The notes under the pieces were generated by a model, which was given only the letters and a program-made list of their open reading frames with translations, searched no databases and was not told the origin of the DNA. From contig LSRY02000017.1 of NCBI GenBank assembly GCA_001643675.2, positions 1,488,001 to 1,552,000 on the forward strand: a stretch of 64,000 nucleotides of DNA, given 5' to 3'. The stretch comes from Monocercomonoides exilis (taxonomy: Eukaryota > Preaxostyla > Oxymonadida > Polymastigidae). This document shows positions 1 through 12,290 of the stretch, in pieces (the stretch's first letter is position 1; each line of letters begins with the position of its first letter). The position numbers and the translations under genes are program-made.

Positions 1-549
1 ATTTCAGTCATTGGTACAGGCAATGCTAAGAGTTCGATTGGAACAGGAACACTTTCATCAACAAAAGCATTGTTCGGTGTGACAACAGGTCACCTTTATT
101 TATTGCACATGAAGGTTGATTGCAACTCAAATGCAAATCCTTCTTCGCCGAGTGTGGTTGTGGTGTCTGATGGGGGTGGGTCACTCTCATTGGAGGATGT
201 TGTGATCACCACGAGTGTTTCTTCAGGAAACTATGTGATGTCGTAGTCTGTGTTTGTGGCGCCGCTGTAGCAGCTGTTGATGACCGATGTGGAGATTACA
301 GATATGAATGCCTCAAAACCATTGTTCTCAGAACCGTTGTTCTCTGAGCCGGATCCATCTTCTTCTTCATTATCGTTATCGTCTTCATCCGCACTGTATC
401 TGACAGCCATAGCTTCTGGAGATAGCATTCTTGCGAATGTGATGTCAAACAATGTGAAGGTGGAAAGAGTGGAGAGATTATCTGTGTGGAGCGAGAGAAC
501 AGAAGGAATCAGACTGGATGTGTGTTGGAGAAGTGCGATTCTGAGATGA
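1..549 (+). pseudogene. C-terminal fragment of a beta-helix surface-protein family member, interrupted by two in-frame TAG codons
   Basis: Frame 1 is open from the window edge to TAG at 244-246 and encodes a Ser/Gly/Val-rich sequence with VVVVSDGGGSLSLEDVVI, the look of a beta-helix rung from large protist surface proteins. The same frame continues past this TAG and a second TAG at 268-270 with the same kind of sequence (QLLMTDVEITDMNASKPLF, then a Ser-rich stretch and ALYLTAIASGDSILANV), ending at TGA 547-549. There is no frameshift. The 5' part lies outside the window. I read it as a decayed member of an oxymonad-type repeat family. TAG is a normal stop elsewhere in the window (SEC24, both MRH and two-TM genes considered), so codon reassignment is unlikely. 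A 36-nt GT..AG segment (235-270) would remove both stops if spliced, but it is unusually GC-rich for an intron here. Family assignment is by pattern only. Confidence 0.6.
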
Positions 550-955
550 AATTTTGGTCACACGTGAATTTAGAGGAAAAAATAAAAAATAGTAACAAAT
601 TCGCAATATTATTCTCCTTATTGTAATTTTCATGATAAAAAAATATTACAAAATAAATAAAAAATTTAATTTCATGCTCAACTAACCACGAATAATAAGA
701 GAATGCATCGAGGGAAAGACGTTTTATGAGAAAGAAAAAATACTTTGAAACACAAACATTTGAATAGCAGAAAGAAACATATCACAAAATAAAAGATTAA
801 TAAAATGAGAGTTTAGAAACACTCATTCATAAAATTAACATATTAATTCGATAAATCTAAACACAACAAAAATGTTAAAAAACACAAAACTTGCATACAA
901 ATGATTAGAATGAAAGGATTATTGGATATAAATTACAACAGATTTGAAAATTTCT
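550..955. other. AT-rich intergenic stretch, nothing recognised
   Basis: This is A/T-rich sequence between the surface-protein fragment and the 3' end of the seven-TM gene. I see no coding signal, RNA gene or repeat. Confidence 0.6.
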
Positions 956-2256
956 TCAGACGGAAGAAGCATAAGGGGAGGTGAAATGTTCATAATCAAA
1001 GGTTTCTGCACCAAATGAACAAGAATCCGATCGCCTAAAAGCCGACAATTCTTCATCTGGAAAGTGGGAATTGCTGAAATGAACAGGAAGAGATGTGGAG
1101 CTATCTTGAATCGTCCCGTATCCAATTTTTGACGAATCATTCATGAATGCTGTTGTTGCTCCATTTGAAAAAGGCATTTTCGCGTGAAGTTGATTACACT
1201 TTTGTCTCTTTCCAATGTCATTCACATTATTCTCTCTTTGACCATTTGCTCCTGCTTTATTTGAAATGAATTTTCCCTTTGAACAAACTCCTAATTGCTT
1301 TGTCGCATTATCACTTTCACAACTTGCAGAAGAATTTCCTTTTCTGTTCGAAGTTGATAAATTCTTTTTATTGCAACAGCATCGATAACGGCTAAGCATC
1401 ACAAGCATTGCAGTTGCCAGCAATGCTTGTCCAACTATCATATTAATAAAAGTGTACAACGAATGATCTACATCCATTTTTTCAGTGGCATATCTGAAAA
1501 CTATACAAGAATACATAAAAATACTAATTCAATTTTGTAAACAATGCGCAAACATTCAAACCTAAAAGAGCACCACGAATGAGAAAACCAATCAAACAAA
1601 TTGATGCTTGCGCAATCACCTTTTTCTTGAATGTAGGTAATCCTCGAAGTCCTTGAACCTTGTTTATCTGCTGGATCAGTCTAATTCCGTATATCAAAAA
1701 AATAAATGCAACTATTATGTTTAATGAAGCAGCATAAGCTCCTTCAATGATATGCAGACAATTTGTTTCCTTATGTTTTGTAAAAAACATTGGAATAATG
1801 AGACATAGAGGCACAATATAATTAAACATAATTGTAAATACAACTATGAGGAATTTCTTTCGTGAAAGCTGGATTGAGAAATGTATGGCCAAAACATAAT
1901 GAAGAGAAATGATTATAAAGCAAGTTATGAATGTGTAACTTGACATTGCAGTAAACAAAGTTCCCGGGATAGGTTGCTCTAACATTGAATTTGCTAATGC
2001 ATCAAAACAAAAAATCCCAATGGTTCTTTAAATTTGATTTACGATTCATGAAATAGCAAGAGATTTATACAAACCTCAGTAAAAATGACACAAAAATTAA
2101 TAAATGAAACAGAAACTGAAGATGATAAAGATCTTTTCCTTTCGGAAAACGACAAATAATTTCTAACCGTATAAACTCCTCTAATGAATAGATAGTTAGA
2201 AAAATTACTATAATTCTAAATTGAAAATCAAAAGCAATATAAAAACATGTCTTCAT
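956..2256 (-). CDS. seven-transmembrane THH1/TOM1/TOM3-like protein
   Basis: Three exons are proposed (2256-2071, 1976-1543, 1493-956; about 385 residues; lengths sum to a multiple of three). Seven hydrophobic segments are visible: two in exon 1 (around RIIVIFLTIYSLEEFIRLEI and FHLLIFVSFLLRF), four in exon 2, and one in exon 3 (MIVGQALLATAMLVMLSR). The FHLL helix, the PGTLF turn after TM2 and the last TM ending in LSRYR resemble the plant THH1/TOM1/TOM3 domain, a GPCR-like fold of endomembranes. The last TM is followed by a CCC cluster, a plausible palmitoylation site, and a ~140-residue polar tail. Exact splice sites are provisional: exon 1 uses GTATAA and exon 2 GTTTAC as donors. It lies head-to-head with the beta-propeller gene. 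The family call is moderate; the seven-TM topology is more certain. Confidence 0.6.
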
Positions 2257-2562
2257 AAAATAATAAAATTCACATGCTGTTGCGGTAATGCATAAGTATT
2301 ATCTGTTGATTCCTTTCCCATCTTCGAATGCTCGAAGATGAAAACTTTTTCTGATCTGATCAGTAATTTAGAACATTCATTTTTTAATATTCGAACTTCG
2401 TCTACACCTTTTAAAAGAGAAATGCCGGTGATTTCAAAGTTGCAGATGGTATTCTTTTTAAATTTAACGCTTGTTGACAAATTTATAATTTTTCTTTTTC
2501 AATGATTATGAATTCAGAACAAAAAAACAATCATTGTTTCTCAGGACTATATAGGAGACAAA
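2257..2562. promoter_or_regulatory. divergent intergenic region (seven-TM gene / beta-propeller gene)
   Basis: Only ~306 bp separate the two start codons, so the promoters of both genes should lie here. A TTTCTCAG at about 2537-2544 could instead be a splice acceptor, placing the start of the plus-strand gene slightly upstream. No TATA or initiator consensus could be fixed. Confidence 0.35.
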
Positions 2563-5500
2563 ATGATGGTTATAAATTCACAAATTTGGTTTATAAACAA
2601 CTATTCGGTTGCTTCCATTAGTGCAATTGACAATAGATTGCTTTATCGCTTCAATTCAAAAAATACATTAACGTCATTTGTTCATCTTCCAACAACCAAA
2701 AGAATTTGGGTATCCGATACCAAAGGATATATCTTTGTCATAGACTATTCTGTTTGCTTCAATTATTATTTTTTTTGACAAAAAAATTTTTTTAAATGAA
2801 TGAATTGAAAAATTGAAATATTCACAGGATCCAAAAGCAATGAAAAAGGTGAATAGAATGTTTGCCGACAAATTAAAATAATGAGTTCAATGCCTAAATT
2901 TTGATAAATTATTTCACATTCTTTTTAACTTTTAGAAAACTTCCTGAACCTTGCGTGATCAACAACATGTGCGTATCAGATAGAGATTGCAGGGCTGTTC
3001 TTTGTGCATGCGACAACGGAGAAATTGCGATTATTGATGGAGACAATGAAACATTTTATTGCAACAAAAAGGTTTGTTCAAGCCCATTGACAGCAATTGG
3101 ATGCAATGGAGAAGGAAAAGTCTGGATTGGATCGAATGACGGAATTGTGAAATGTTTTGATTTTGATCAAATATGCGACTCCTCCGAGACTATGGATGAA
3201 AGTGCATATGGGCAAGAGCCCCCATTGTCTCCATCTGGAAAAGCGATGGAGTGTCAGCCACTTCTTCGAGTGCAGTTTGGAGGCGAAAGAGTAATGTCTG
3301 TTTGCTGCGAAAATGAAGTTGCATTTGTTGCTCTTCGGTCAGGAGTTATTCAACGGATAGAGTTGAAAGCAGAATCTTCTGAAGAAAGCAACAGCGCAGG
3401 AATAAGAGATGAGAAGGAGCCTGGAACTTATGCGCTTTCACCCGAAGGCTCTCAACAGAGTCCAACTTCGTTGCGTTCGTTGTCTTCTTCTTTGGAAACA
3501 CCAAGCAAGCAACCAAAAAGCAGCACACAAACATCTTTGTCTCCTCCAAAATCACCGAGCCGCTTTTCTTCAAACACATCGCAGCAGACGCTGTCGCCGA
3601 TCATATCTTCTGTGTCGCTTTCCCAATCGCCAATGAGATCTTCTTCTTCTTCTTCTTCTTCTGCCTCCTCATCTAACTCTCCGCTTGGAGCAAGTTTTTC
3701 ACAACATCCATCCCACTTCTCGTCAACACTTCGTTCATCCTCACCTCATTCACCAGCAAAAGATCGGACTTCCACGCACAACGACACACTTCAGACACTT
3801 TCTTCCATCCAGCCATCATCCTCTGCCCTCTCCACAACCAAAAGCCCCCTCTCTTCTTCTGCCTCAGGCACAGCATCTGACTCGCCCCTCAGCTGCTTCT
3901 CCTTCTTCCGCTCGTATTTGGTCTGCGTGAACCGCTCAGCGGTGCGTCTTGTGCAGCGCCGCACACTTCCGAACGATGAAGGAAGCGGAAAAGGAGCTAA
4001 TATTGGGCAGGGAGAAGGAGCGAGAGGGAGAGGCAGTGTGTTCAAGCTGACGAAAATGAAGCTGGATCTGAACTGGGACGAATACCCAGCGATTGCATGT
4101 GCTGTGCAGGTCTTTGACGACGCGCCGTCTGCTCAGAAAAGCGCAGGATTTGAAGCAACGGCAACAAAAAGCAGAGGAGATAGAAGCAGAGGCACAACAA
4201 GAAGAGGGAATAACATGCAGAACGGGAAAGGAGAAGGAGAGGAAACAAGAGGAGAGGAAGGAGAGGGTATGTGGAATCAGCAAAGTAGAGAGAAAGCAGC
4301 GTTGTGGATTGCGTTGAAGACAGGTGTTGTGATCAGCTATGGAGACATTCCATCAGACAATGAGATGATGGAGAGAGAAGAGAGCCTGTCGAAGAAGAGG
4401 AAGACGATGATGAAGAGGAACGAAGAGATGCTGAAGACAAAAGGGATCAACAAAAAGGAGTTGGAGGTTTGCAACAAAGCTGTTATTTGCCTTTGAAAGA
4501 AAGATGTTAAACAAAAAATTATGAAATTTTATTTATTTATTTTATTCACTTTATTTATTCTTTTAACTTTTGGCAATTGAATCATAACCCTTCTTTATTT
4601 CTTCTCACGTCCAATTATAAATAAACAGACAATAGACGTCATTGCCCCAACACCCGAGCAGCCACGTAAAGTTCTACGCTTTTATTCTCCGTATGCCTTT
4701 CCTTCGTCTCCTTTCCGGCATTCGCCATTGGCAATGAGCAGAAGTGCCGAAGGAAATTTCACAGAAGAGGAAGTGCTTGCAATTCTGAGGCATGTTATTG
4801 AAGGAGAAGACGAAGACAGGAAAGAAGGGGGGAAAGGTGATGGAAATGAAGAAGAAGAAGAAGAGGAAGAGGAGGAAGAAGAAGAAGGAAAAGGGGATTG
4901 GGAGATAACTATGCACAGAATTCCGAAGGATGAACGGAAAGAAGAAAGAAACAAGAAGAACCATCTGCCTTCGTTTGGGTCAAATGAAGAGAAAGAGAAA
5001 GTGCTTGAAGATGTGACGCATGCAATGCAGAAGACGATGTATGAGATGTTGGAAAGGAAAAGAAGAGAAAGAGAAGAAGAAGAAGAGAAAGAGAAGCATT
5101 CAGAAGAAAAAGTCATCCACAACAAAGAGAATGGAAGTGAAAGCGGAGAAGAAGCAGAGAATGATGTTGAGTGCATACGACAGCTGCAGAGTGCTGTGGA
5201 AGCCAAACACGAGGAAATAACACGATTGAATGCTCTTTTGGAAAAGAATGAAAGGAAATTCTCTCAAAAATGTATGCAAAATGTTGAATGAATATTGGTT
5301 ATTAGTTTTGTTGATTGGAAAATAAAATATGTTTGAATGAATATTTGCTATTTGAAACGTTTTTTTTGTTCAAAATTTTTATTAAACCTCTTCTTTATTC
5401 ACTTTATTATTATTCATTTTATTTATACTCTCTAAATGAATATGTTCTCTTTTCACATTGACAGCTGTGCGTTCGTCAGCATCGTCTGACTTATGCTCCT

Positions 5501-5952
5501 CTTCTGCATCTCAATCTGCCTCTTCATTTTCTTCTTCCTCTTCTCTCTCTTCTCTCTCTTCTCTTCCATCATCATCAACATCATCATCATCATCATCTAT
5601 TCCTTTACCCTCTCTTTCTCCTTCTTCTCCTGTTCCTGTCGCCCTCTCCTCTTTCTCTCAGGCCAGCGCCGACATCCAACTTCTGCAGGACCGCCTGCTC
5701 GTTCAGTTTGAGCAGACGTGCGGCAGATTCGATGAGGCGCAGATGAAACTGAAGGACTTTAACAGTCTCGTCGCTGCTGTCATCCTCAAAGAAGAATGCC
5801 AGCTGATAAAGAGTGCAAATCAATGGATGTCATTGATTTCATCAATTGAGCAGGGAGGGAAAAACGATGAAGCTGTAGAAACTGAGCCATCACAATCAGA
5901 GAAGGAGGAGGAAGGAGAGGAAGCTTGTGAAGAATTACTTGAAGAAAACTAA
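2563..5952 (+). CDS. beta-propeller (WD40-like) protein with Ser-rich linker and acidic coiled coil
   Basis: Five exons (2563-2751, 2828-2859, 2936-4466, 4629-5271, 5465-5952) give exactly 961 codons including stop. Exon 2 is only 32 nt. The N-terminal ~130 residues show propeller-blade rhythm (KRIWVSDTKGYIFVIDYS, GKVWIGSNDGIVKCFDFD). A later piece, REKAALWIALKTGVVISYGD, looks like another blade after a long Ser/Pro-rich insertion. Exon 4 is acidic and helical (EKVLEDVTHAMQKTMYEML, then E/K/R-rich), and exon 5 holds a Ser-run followed by a helical segment (SADIQLLQDRLLVQFEQ). The order propeller, low complexity, coiled coil suggests a scaffold. I do not recognise a named family. An upstream exon is possible because an AG precedes the start in frame. 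Confidence 0.7.
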
Positions 5953-6194
5953 ATTAGTGATTATCATACATTTTTTGTTTTTGATAAATTATTTATTGTT
6001 TAATTTCAATAATAAGAAGTAATCGTTTGGATTTTTAATTCTTAAAGGTTTCATTAGTACAAAATGCAGTATATTTAGTTAATTTGAGAATATTAAAACA
6101 TGAAGAAAAAAAAATTACACTTATTTGTTACCCATTACTTTCCTTCACATTTCCTTCGACGCATTAATCAAAGATATCTGTTGGAAAGGAAAAA

Positions 6195-9100
6195 ATGAAA
6201 AAGCATTCAAAAACTTCATTTTTAATCATTAACAACAGGCAAACAGTAATTTTGAACACAAATCCACAACTTTTGGATTTTGCTGCATATGTCTCAATAA
6301 CACAAGAAATGCTCGAAGAAGATGCGCTTGGAGAATGTCGAACAATGGAACTTGGAAAATATTCATTTGTGTTTTTAACATCAAATTCTTATTACCTTAT
6401 GGCGTGCACATCAGACAAACTTTCTGTTCCATTTCTGTCTCTACAAATAAATGTTCTAAAACACCTTATGAACGCAGTAATTGGACCAGATACAGATGTC
6501 AATAGATTGTGTGTAAAAACATACAATTTTTTATCAAATTAACATTTCGAATCAATTTGTTCGTTATTTGTTTATTTGACAATTTAGACCTTTAAATGAC
6601 TTCGAACGATTGCAACAACGTCTTTCAATGCTTATCACAACATATTCCAACCTTATATTTTCGCATACATGCTTTGCTGTTCAATGCCTTCAAAGAATTC
6701 CATTTTCATCTCCAAAAAATCCTCTAACGCTTGTTGGAGCAGCATTTCCAAACTATACGCATGCGTACTTAATAAAGGAATGCAAAATATTTAGTGAAAT
6801 TCATCAAAAGGGTTATAATGCTCTTCAAGTTGAAGACGAATTACTATTGGTTGCTTATGTTTCACAGTGTATTGAGCAATTGAATGAGTGCGAAGATGAG
6901 ATCATACCAAACCAAGCAGGTTCTGTAAACGATGCAAAAGCATCAAACTTAGTGTCATCTTTATACAGTAAAGAAGCAGAAAGCGTTTCACAACAGAAAC
7001 CAATGAATGCATTCTATACGCCCGAAAGAAAAATGCCCAAAAGTGCGCCAAACACTGAAAGGATACGGAAGCATCCAAAAATAGATGAAGTGTCAGAAAG
7101 CCCAAAAGAGATTGGAAGCGAACAAACTTGCGAGAGCATTTGCGCTGCTGCAGAAACAGCTCTTATTAGCGAGCAAACAGCTTCGGATGAAATGAATGAA
7201 AAAGCAGACGGAGGAGAAAAAGAGAGCAGAAGCATGTTTTCTGAGAAGAAGCCTGTGGACGAAGACGAGGCAGCAGACAAAGAGGCAACTGAAGCAGAAA
7301 AGCCTGTTTTGGAGAGAATGACAAACGGTGAAAAGGAAAACAGCGAACTGAAAGAAGGAACTGAGGCAATTGCTCCGTCTTCCTCACAGACACGTCTTGA
7401 AGAGGAAGCACAATCGCCATCTTCATCCGTCTCCTCTTCCTCTGAACAGCTTTCTCCTTCGCTTTCAACCCTCTCTTCGTCTCTTCTGTCGCCAGACACT
7501 TCAGCCAAGTTATCAGTGCGCTCTTTGTCTTCTGCTCCTCCTTCAATTGAACCAGACTCTGTGCCTCTTCCTCTCTCATCATCTCTTTCTGCCTCAACGA
7601 CACCTCCTCTCTCTCCTTCTCTCTCTTCTCTTTCTTCCACCTCTTCTTTCTCTCCACTGCCTTTCCCATCGCCCGCTCTTTCCCAATCGTCTGCTGCGTC
7701 TTCTTCTGCTGCTCATTCGCCTAAACACACAGCAACTGCCTCATTCTCGTTTTTCTCGACTTCTTCCTCTTCTTCTTCAATGGTCGATCATCTGAGCACC
7801 CTTCGCAACTCAAAAGCTGTTTTCTATCTCAACGACGAGGTCAAACAGAACAAGTTTGAATTTCTAATTGCAATTTTGTTAATTTTGATATTATTTCATC
7901 ATTTTTGTATATTTTATGTAACATTGTGTTAACAATTGATTTATCCATCTTTTTTTTCTCAAATAATTCTTTCATTCTGTTTTCCTTTGTTTTTTTCTTT
8001 TCTTTCTTTCCAACCAACATTTCAGATTAATTGCAGCCAAACGAGAAGTCGAGCTGTATCTTCTCAGCGATGATGTGGCTCTTATCATCGTCATCAGGCC
8101 GAAACAGACAGCTAATCCGTCTTCTGCCAAGCATCGCTCTTTTCTCCGTTCTTCTGTCTCAACACGCTCTTCATTCAAGGCAGCTGCTGGCTCTGCTGCT
8201 TTTGAGCAGACAAAGACGGAGTCTCAATCAAAATGGATTTCATCATCATCGTCATCGTCATCATCATCATCATCATCATCTTCTTCTTCTTCTTCTTCTT
8301 CGCCATCTCCATCATTGCCTGCATCTTCATCAACTTCTTCATCTTTGCCATCTACTCCTGTAACATCATCTTCATTGCTGTCATCAATATCTCCTTCTCC
8401 TTCTCCTTCTCCTTCTTCATTATCAACATTTTCTTCCTTAACATCTGCGCCTTCATTGCTATCTGCATCTTCAACATCTCCTTTGTCTCATTCATCTTCT
8501 TCAACAGCATCTTCATCACTATCATCATCATCATCTTCATCTTCTTCTTCTTCTTCCACTTCTTCTTCTTCAACTTCATCTCTTTCAACTGAACCTTCTT
8601 CTCTTGTCCAATCACCTCAACTCTCTTCTTCTTCCACCCCTCCGTCTTCCTTCCAAAAACGCTCATCTTCTTCTTCTCCTTCACCTTCTTCTTCATCATC
8701 ATTTTCATCATTTTCATCATCATCATCATCTTCTTCTTCTTCTTCCCCTTCTCCCTCTTCCCCTTCCCCTTCTCTTTCTTCCATATCATCCTCTTCTCAT
8801 CCTCTTTCTCATTCAAAGTTGACTTCTCCTGTTTCCATTCCAAATCTTTTTGAGAGAAATTCTCTTTTCTTCTGCTGCGCCCACTCTTCATTTCGCCAGT
8901 CCATTGCCTTTCTGAATCTTCTGTGTGTTTTTATTATCTTATACATTCTTTCATTCATTCATTCATTCTTTCTTTTAATGTTTCTTCTTTCTTTTTTATA
9001 AAAAAAAACCTATCCTTTTTTATAATATTTGATATATTTTTCCCACTTATGTATTTCGTATTTTCCATTCTATTATTCTTTTTATTTCTCTTTTCTATGT

Positions 9101-9276
9101 TTATTTTTTCTTCCCTTTTCTGTCCAATTTTTTATTTTCGATGATTTTTCAGAAGCCGTCAGAACACCATCTCTTCCTACATCCTCCACCGCCACAGCAT
9201 CCGCTCTCATTCTCTTCTTCTTCCTGCTGAGCCTCCCCCAAGCAGCACTCAAAACTACGTCAGCACATTTTCTTCC

Positions 9277-9309
<33 letters not shown>

Positions 9310-11520
9310 TCCTCTTCACTTCACCCAGTCCTCTCCAAACACCCCTCTGCCAACATCCGCTATGCCCCGCTCTCATTCAACTCTCTTGCTGCAAGCCTTC
9401 GCTCTGTCTCCTCCCGCCAGCCGTTTCGCCATCTTCTTCACTTCGTCTTCGCCAACCGCTCCACAAACAACGTCATTTCACCTCTGCTCGACTTCCGCGA
9501 GGCGCAGCTTAGTCTCCAGAGAGAGGCACAGGGGAAGATGGAAAGAATGAGAGAGAGACAGAAGAAGAAAGAGATGAGGGCGAGGGAAATGAGTCAGCCA
9601 GCACAGAATGTGGATGATGAAAGAGACAAAATGCAGAGGAGTTCTCCTTCATTTCAAGCACCTGCATCACGTGTGCCCATCCCACTTTCTATTAATTCCT
9701 CATACACAACACAAACATCTCCATCATCATCATCATCTTCTTCTTCATCCACATCCTCTTCTTCTCCTTCATTCACCAGAACATCTTCTGTCTCATCCAA
9801 TCTTTCTTCCTCTTCTGCCTCTTTTTCTGACGCTCCCTCTTCACTCGGTGTGTCTCCCCAGTCTCGTTTCTTTTCTCAGCCGCCAATCGCCTTCACTTCT
9901 TTGTCGCATCATTCTTCTGAATCAACTCCTCCGCCTTCCCATCACTTTGTCAAATCCATTTCGCCTTCTCCACTTGCCTCGTCTGCCCCTCGTCATTCGT
10001 CCTCTCTTGCTTCTTCTCCTTCTTTCTCGTATTCCTCTCCATTGGGACGCTCTCCTTCCTCTTCTCCTTCCTCCTCCTCCTCCTCCTCTTCTTCTTCTTC
10101 CTTTTCCTCCTCCTCTTCTTCTCATCTCTCTTCATACACTCACTCGTCTGTCCCTCCATACAAATCTCCATTGAGTTCACTTCAGTCTGCACCATCGCTG
10201 AATGAGCTGACAGAAATGGCACTTTCAGAATATTACGCTAAATTGCTCAGAGGAAAGAGAAACAGGAGGAAGAGAAAAATGAAGATAAATGGCAAACAAA
10301 TGAGTGGTGGTGATAATGATGCTGCTGATGGGACAAAAGATGCAACATGTTTGGAGTTAGAAAGAAAGAAGAAGAAAGCAAAAAAGAACAAAAACAAGAA
10401 AAGAAGCTTTGCACTCACACAGCAAAGCATCATTGCAAAGCTGCAAAGGAAAGTGGCGTCTGTTCTGAATGAGGCTGTTCTTTTGGCTGTTGTGCTTCCA
10501 CAGCACTTCTTCTTCCCTTCCACATCTCTCAGCCTCAACCCATCCTCCTTCCATCTCAATGGAACTACTGCTACTACTTCTTCTTCTTCGACTTCCTCCT
10601 CCTCAATATTCCGCCCCCTCTCATCTCGCACCCAGCCATCATCAGCACAGCCACGTTCACTAGTGTCCCGTATTGGAGCATCGCCTCAGTCGCAGCAGCC
10701 GAACGGGCCAGCCACTCCGTCTGGCAGCATCCCTCTCATTTCGCACGCCATCATCAGATATCCTCCCTTTTTGCTCGTGTACACAATCCATTCAGTCACT
10801 TTGTCTCTCTTTCAAGGGGAGATGGCGACGCGGCTGTGGAAGAAGAGAGAGGAGATGAAGGCGCTGCTGAGGCAGAAGAAGCTCGAAGCGAAGAGGCGCA
10901 AGCTGGAAGAGAAGAGGAGGCGCAGGATAAGAAGAGCAGAAAGGAGGAAAGAGAGGAAAGAAAGAGCACAGAAGGATAAGATCAGCAGAGAGTCCACCGA
11001 AAGCAGTGCAGACGAGTCCTCCTCTTCTTCCTTTTCATCACAGTCAGCGTCGCCTCTTTCGTCGTGCTCTTCTGCTCCCCCTTCGCTGTCTGTGCCATTT
11101 GTCTATCTTCACTCACACAACCCGATTCCAGCGCCTGCCAAATCGAGCTTTGCCAGCAGTGGTGGGGGAGCCGGAGGTGGAAGCAGCTTTTGGAGTGGCT
11201 GTCCGCAATTCTACAAGCAGCTGCTGAGGAGGATTCAGGATGAAGAAAGAGAGAAGACGAAGAAAGGAAAGAGAAGGAGGAGCGAGGGGAGGGCGGGGAA
11301 CAGGAGTGGAGAAGGAGAAGAAGAAAGCAGAGGGAGCGAGAGGAGGATGCGGCTGGATGCGCTGGCAGCAGAGAGAGGGAGTGGTGCGAATACAATCAAA
11401 GAGACTGTGCTGTGTGAGCTGTTTTGTGTGTATGACGGCGTGATGAGCACTTCAGACGCACTCATTGTGAACCAGCTGCTGGTCGAGTACATCCTCAGAA
11501 AGCGGCGCGGTGCGGAGTAA
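6195..11520 (+). CDS. longin-domain trafficking protein (MON1/CCZ1/HPS1/FUZ-like) with giant Ser-rich insertions
   Basis: Four exons (6195-6508, 6588-7853, 8026-8922, 9153-11520) join in frame to 1615 codons including stop. Exon 1 and early exon 2 have the longin pattern of the MON1/CCZ1/HPS family: a strand pair (KYSFVFLTSNSYYLMACTSD), a helix (LSLQINVLKHLMNAVIG), then FERLQQRLSMLI and a second sheet (NPLTLVGAAF). Later globular pieces (AKREVELYLLSDDVALIIVI; AFLNLLSRQNTISSYILHR; AIIRYPPFLLVYTIHSVTLS; and the C-terminal ETVLCELFCVYDGVMSTSDA) fit second and third longin-like domains. Between them lie poly-Ser insertions of 100-300 residues each, plus a Lys/Arg-rich helix near 10830-10980. Such proteins form Rab GEFs on endosomes and lysosomes. 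The role is inferred; the exact subfamily is not decided. An additional 5' exon cannot be excluded. Confidence 0.6.
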
Positions 11521-12290
11521 AATGGCTTTGATTGGATTTTGCAATGGAAACTGAGAAAATGTTTTATTGTTAAATGGGATGAATAGATAGAGCAATAAAG
11601 TTAGAAATTGTAAATGAATAATTGTTTGAGTAAAAAAAATGTTATTTATAAATTTCTTTATTTCTTGTTCTTTTTGAGTATGTTTTGATTTTTTTTTTTA
11701 AATTTCTAATTGTAATTCATTTTTCGTGTAAATTATCTTTCGAATGCTGTTGATACAACAAAGACAACTTCTAAAAATTCATCAGATGGTGCAAAACCAA
11801 AGAAAAAATCTTCTTAAAAAAATAATGTGAGGATTTGTTGTGCATTTGTAATACTCAACATATTAATGAATTGAATTGAAAAAGGAAAAATAAAAGACGG
11901 AAAAGTTTAAATGAAAATCAATGAAGAGATGGTGTGCATAAGTTCGAATAGCAGAAGAATGACTTGGATTGATATTCTGTTTTGTCCAATTATTTGATTA
12001 AAGGAGATGAGGTTAGACTAAAATTTAACTCACAAAAACGAAGCTTATTCTCCTTTTCTCCTGACAATAAATCCCCAGTGATTTTTCTCTGTCTCGGCTC
12101 GATGATGATCTAAATCCCTTTTGCAGAATACTTCCTTTTCATTTCCGAAGATGTTTCTAAGGAGCATAAATACATCAAAGCAAATAAAATGTTAGAATAA
12201 ATCAAATAAATTAAACAACAAATAAGAAATAAAAAAAAGACATTCCGTTCGCGAAGCGAAAATTAAAAATTTGAAGAAAAACGAAAAAAT
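11521..12290. other. intergenic region between convergent genes
   Basis: This is ~770 bp of AT-rich DNA between the 3' ends of the longin gene and CFAP161. AATAAA is present near 11593, where a poly(A) signal would be expected. I see no further gene. Confidence 0.5.

Noticed and set aside
244-270. TAG reassigned to glutamine across this genome
   Set aside because: TAG ends SEC24, MRH copy 2 and the two-TM gene at positions that fit homology or exon logic, so the standard code is preferred and the two TAGs are treated as lesions.
8352-8891. Antisense Lys/Met-rich frame under the longin gene
   Set aside because: It is a shadow of the poly-Ser (TCA/TCT) run; the sense frame joins homologous exons in phase.
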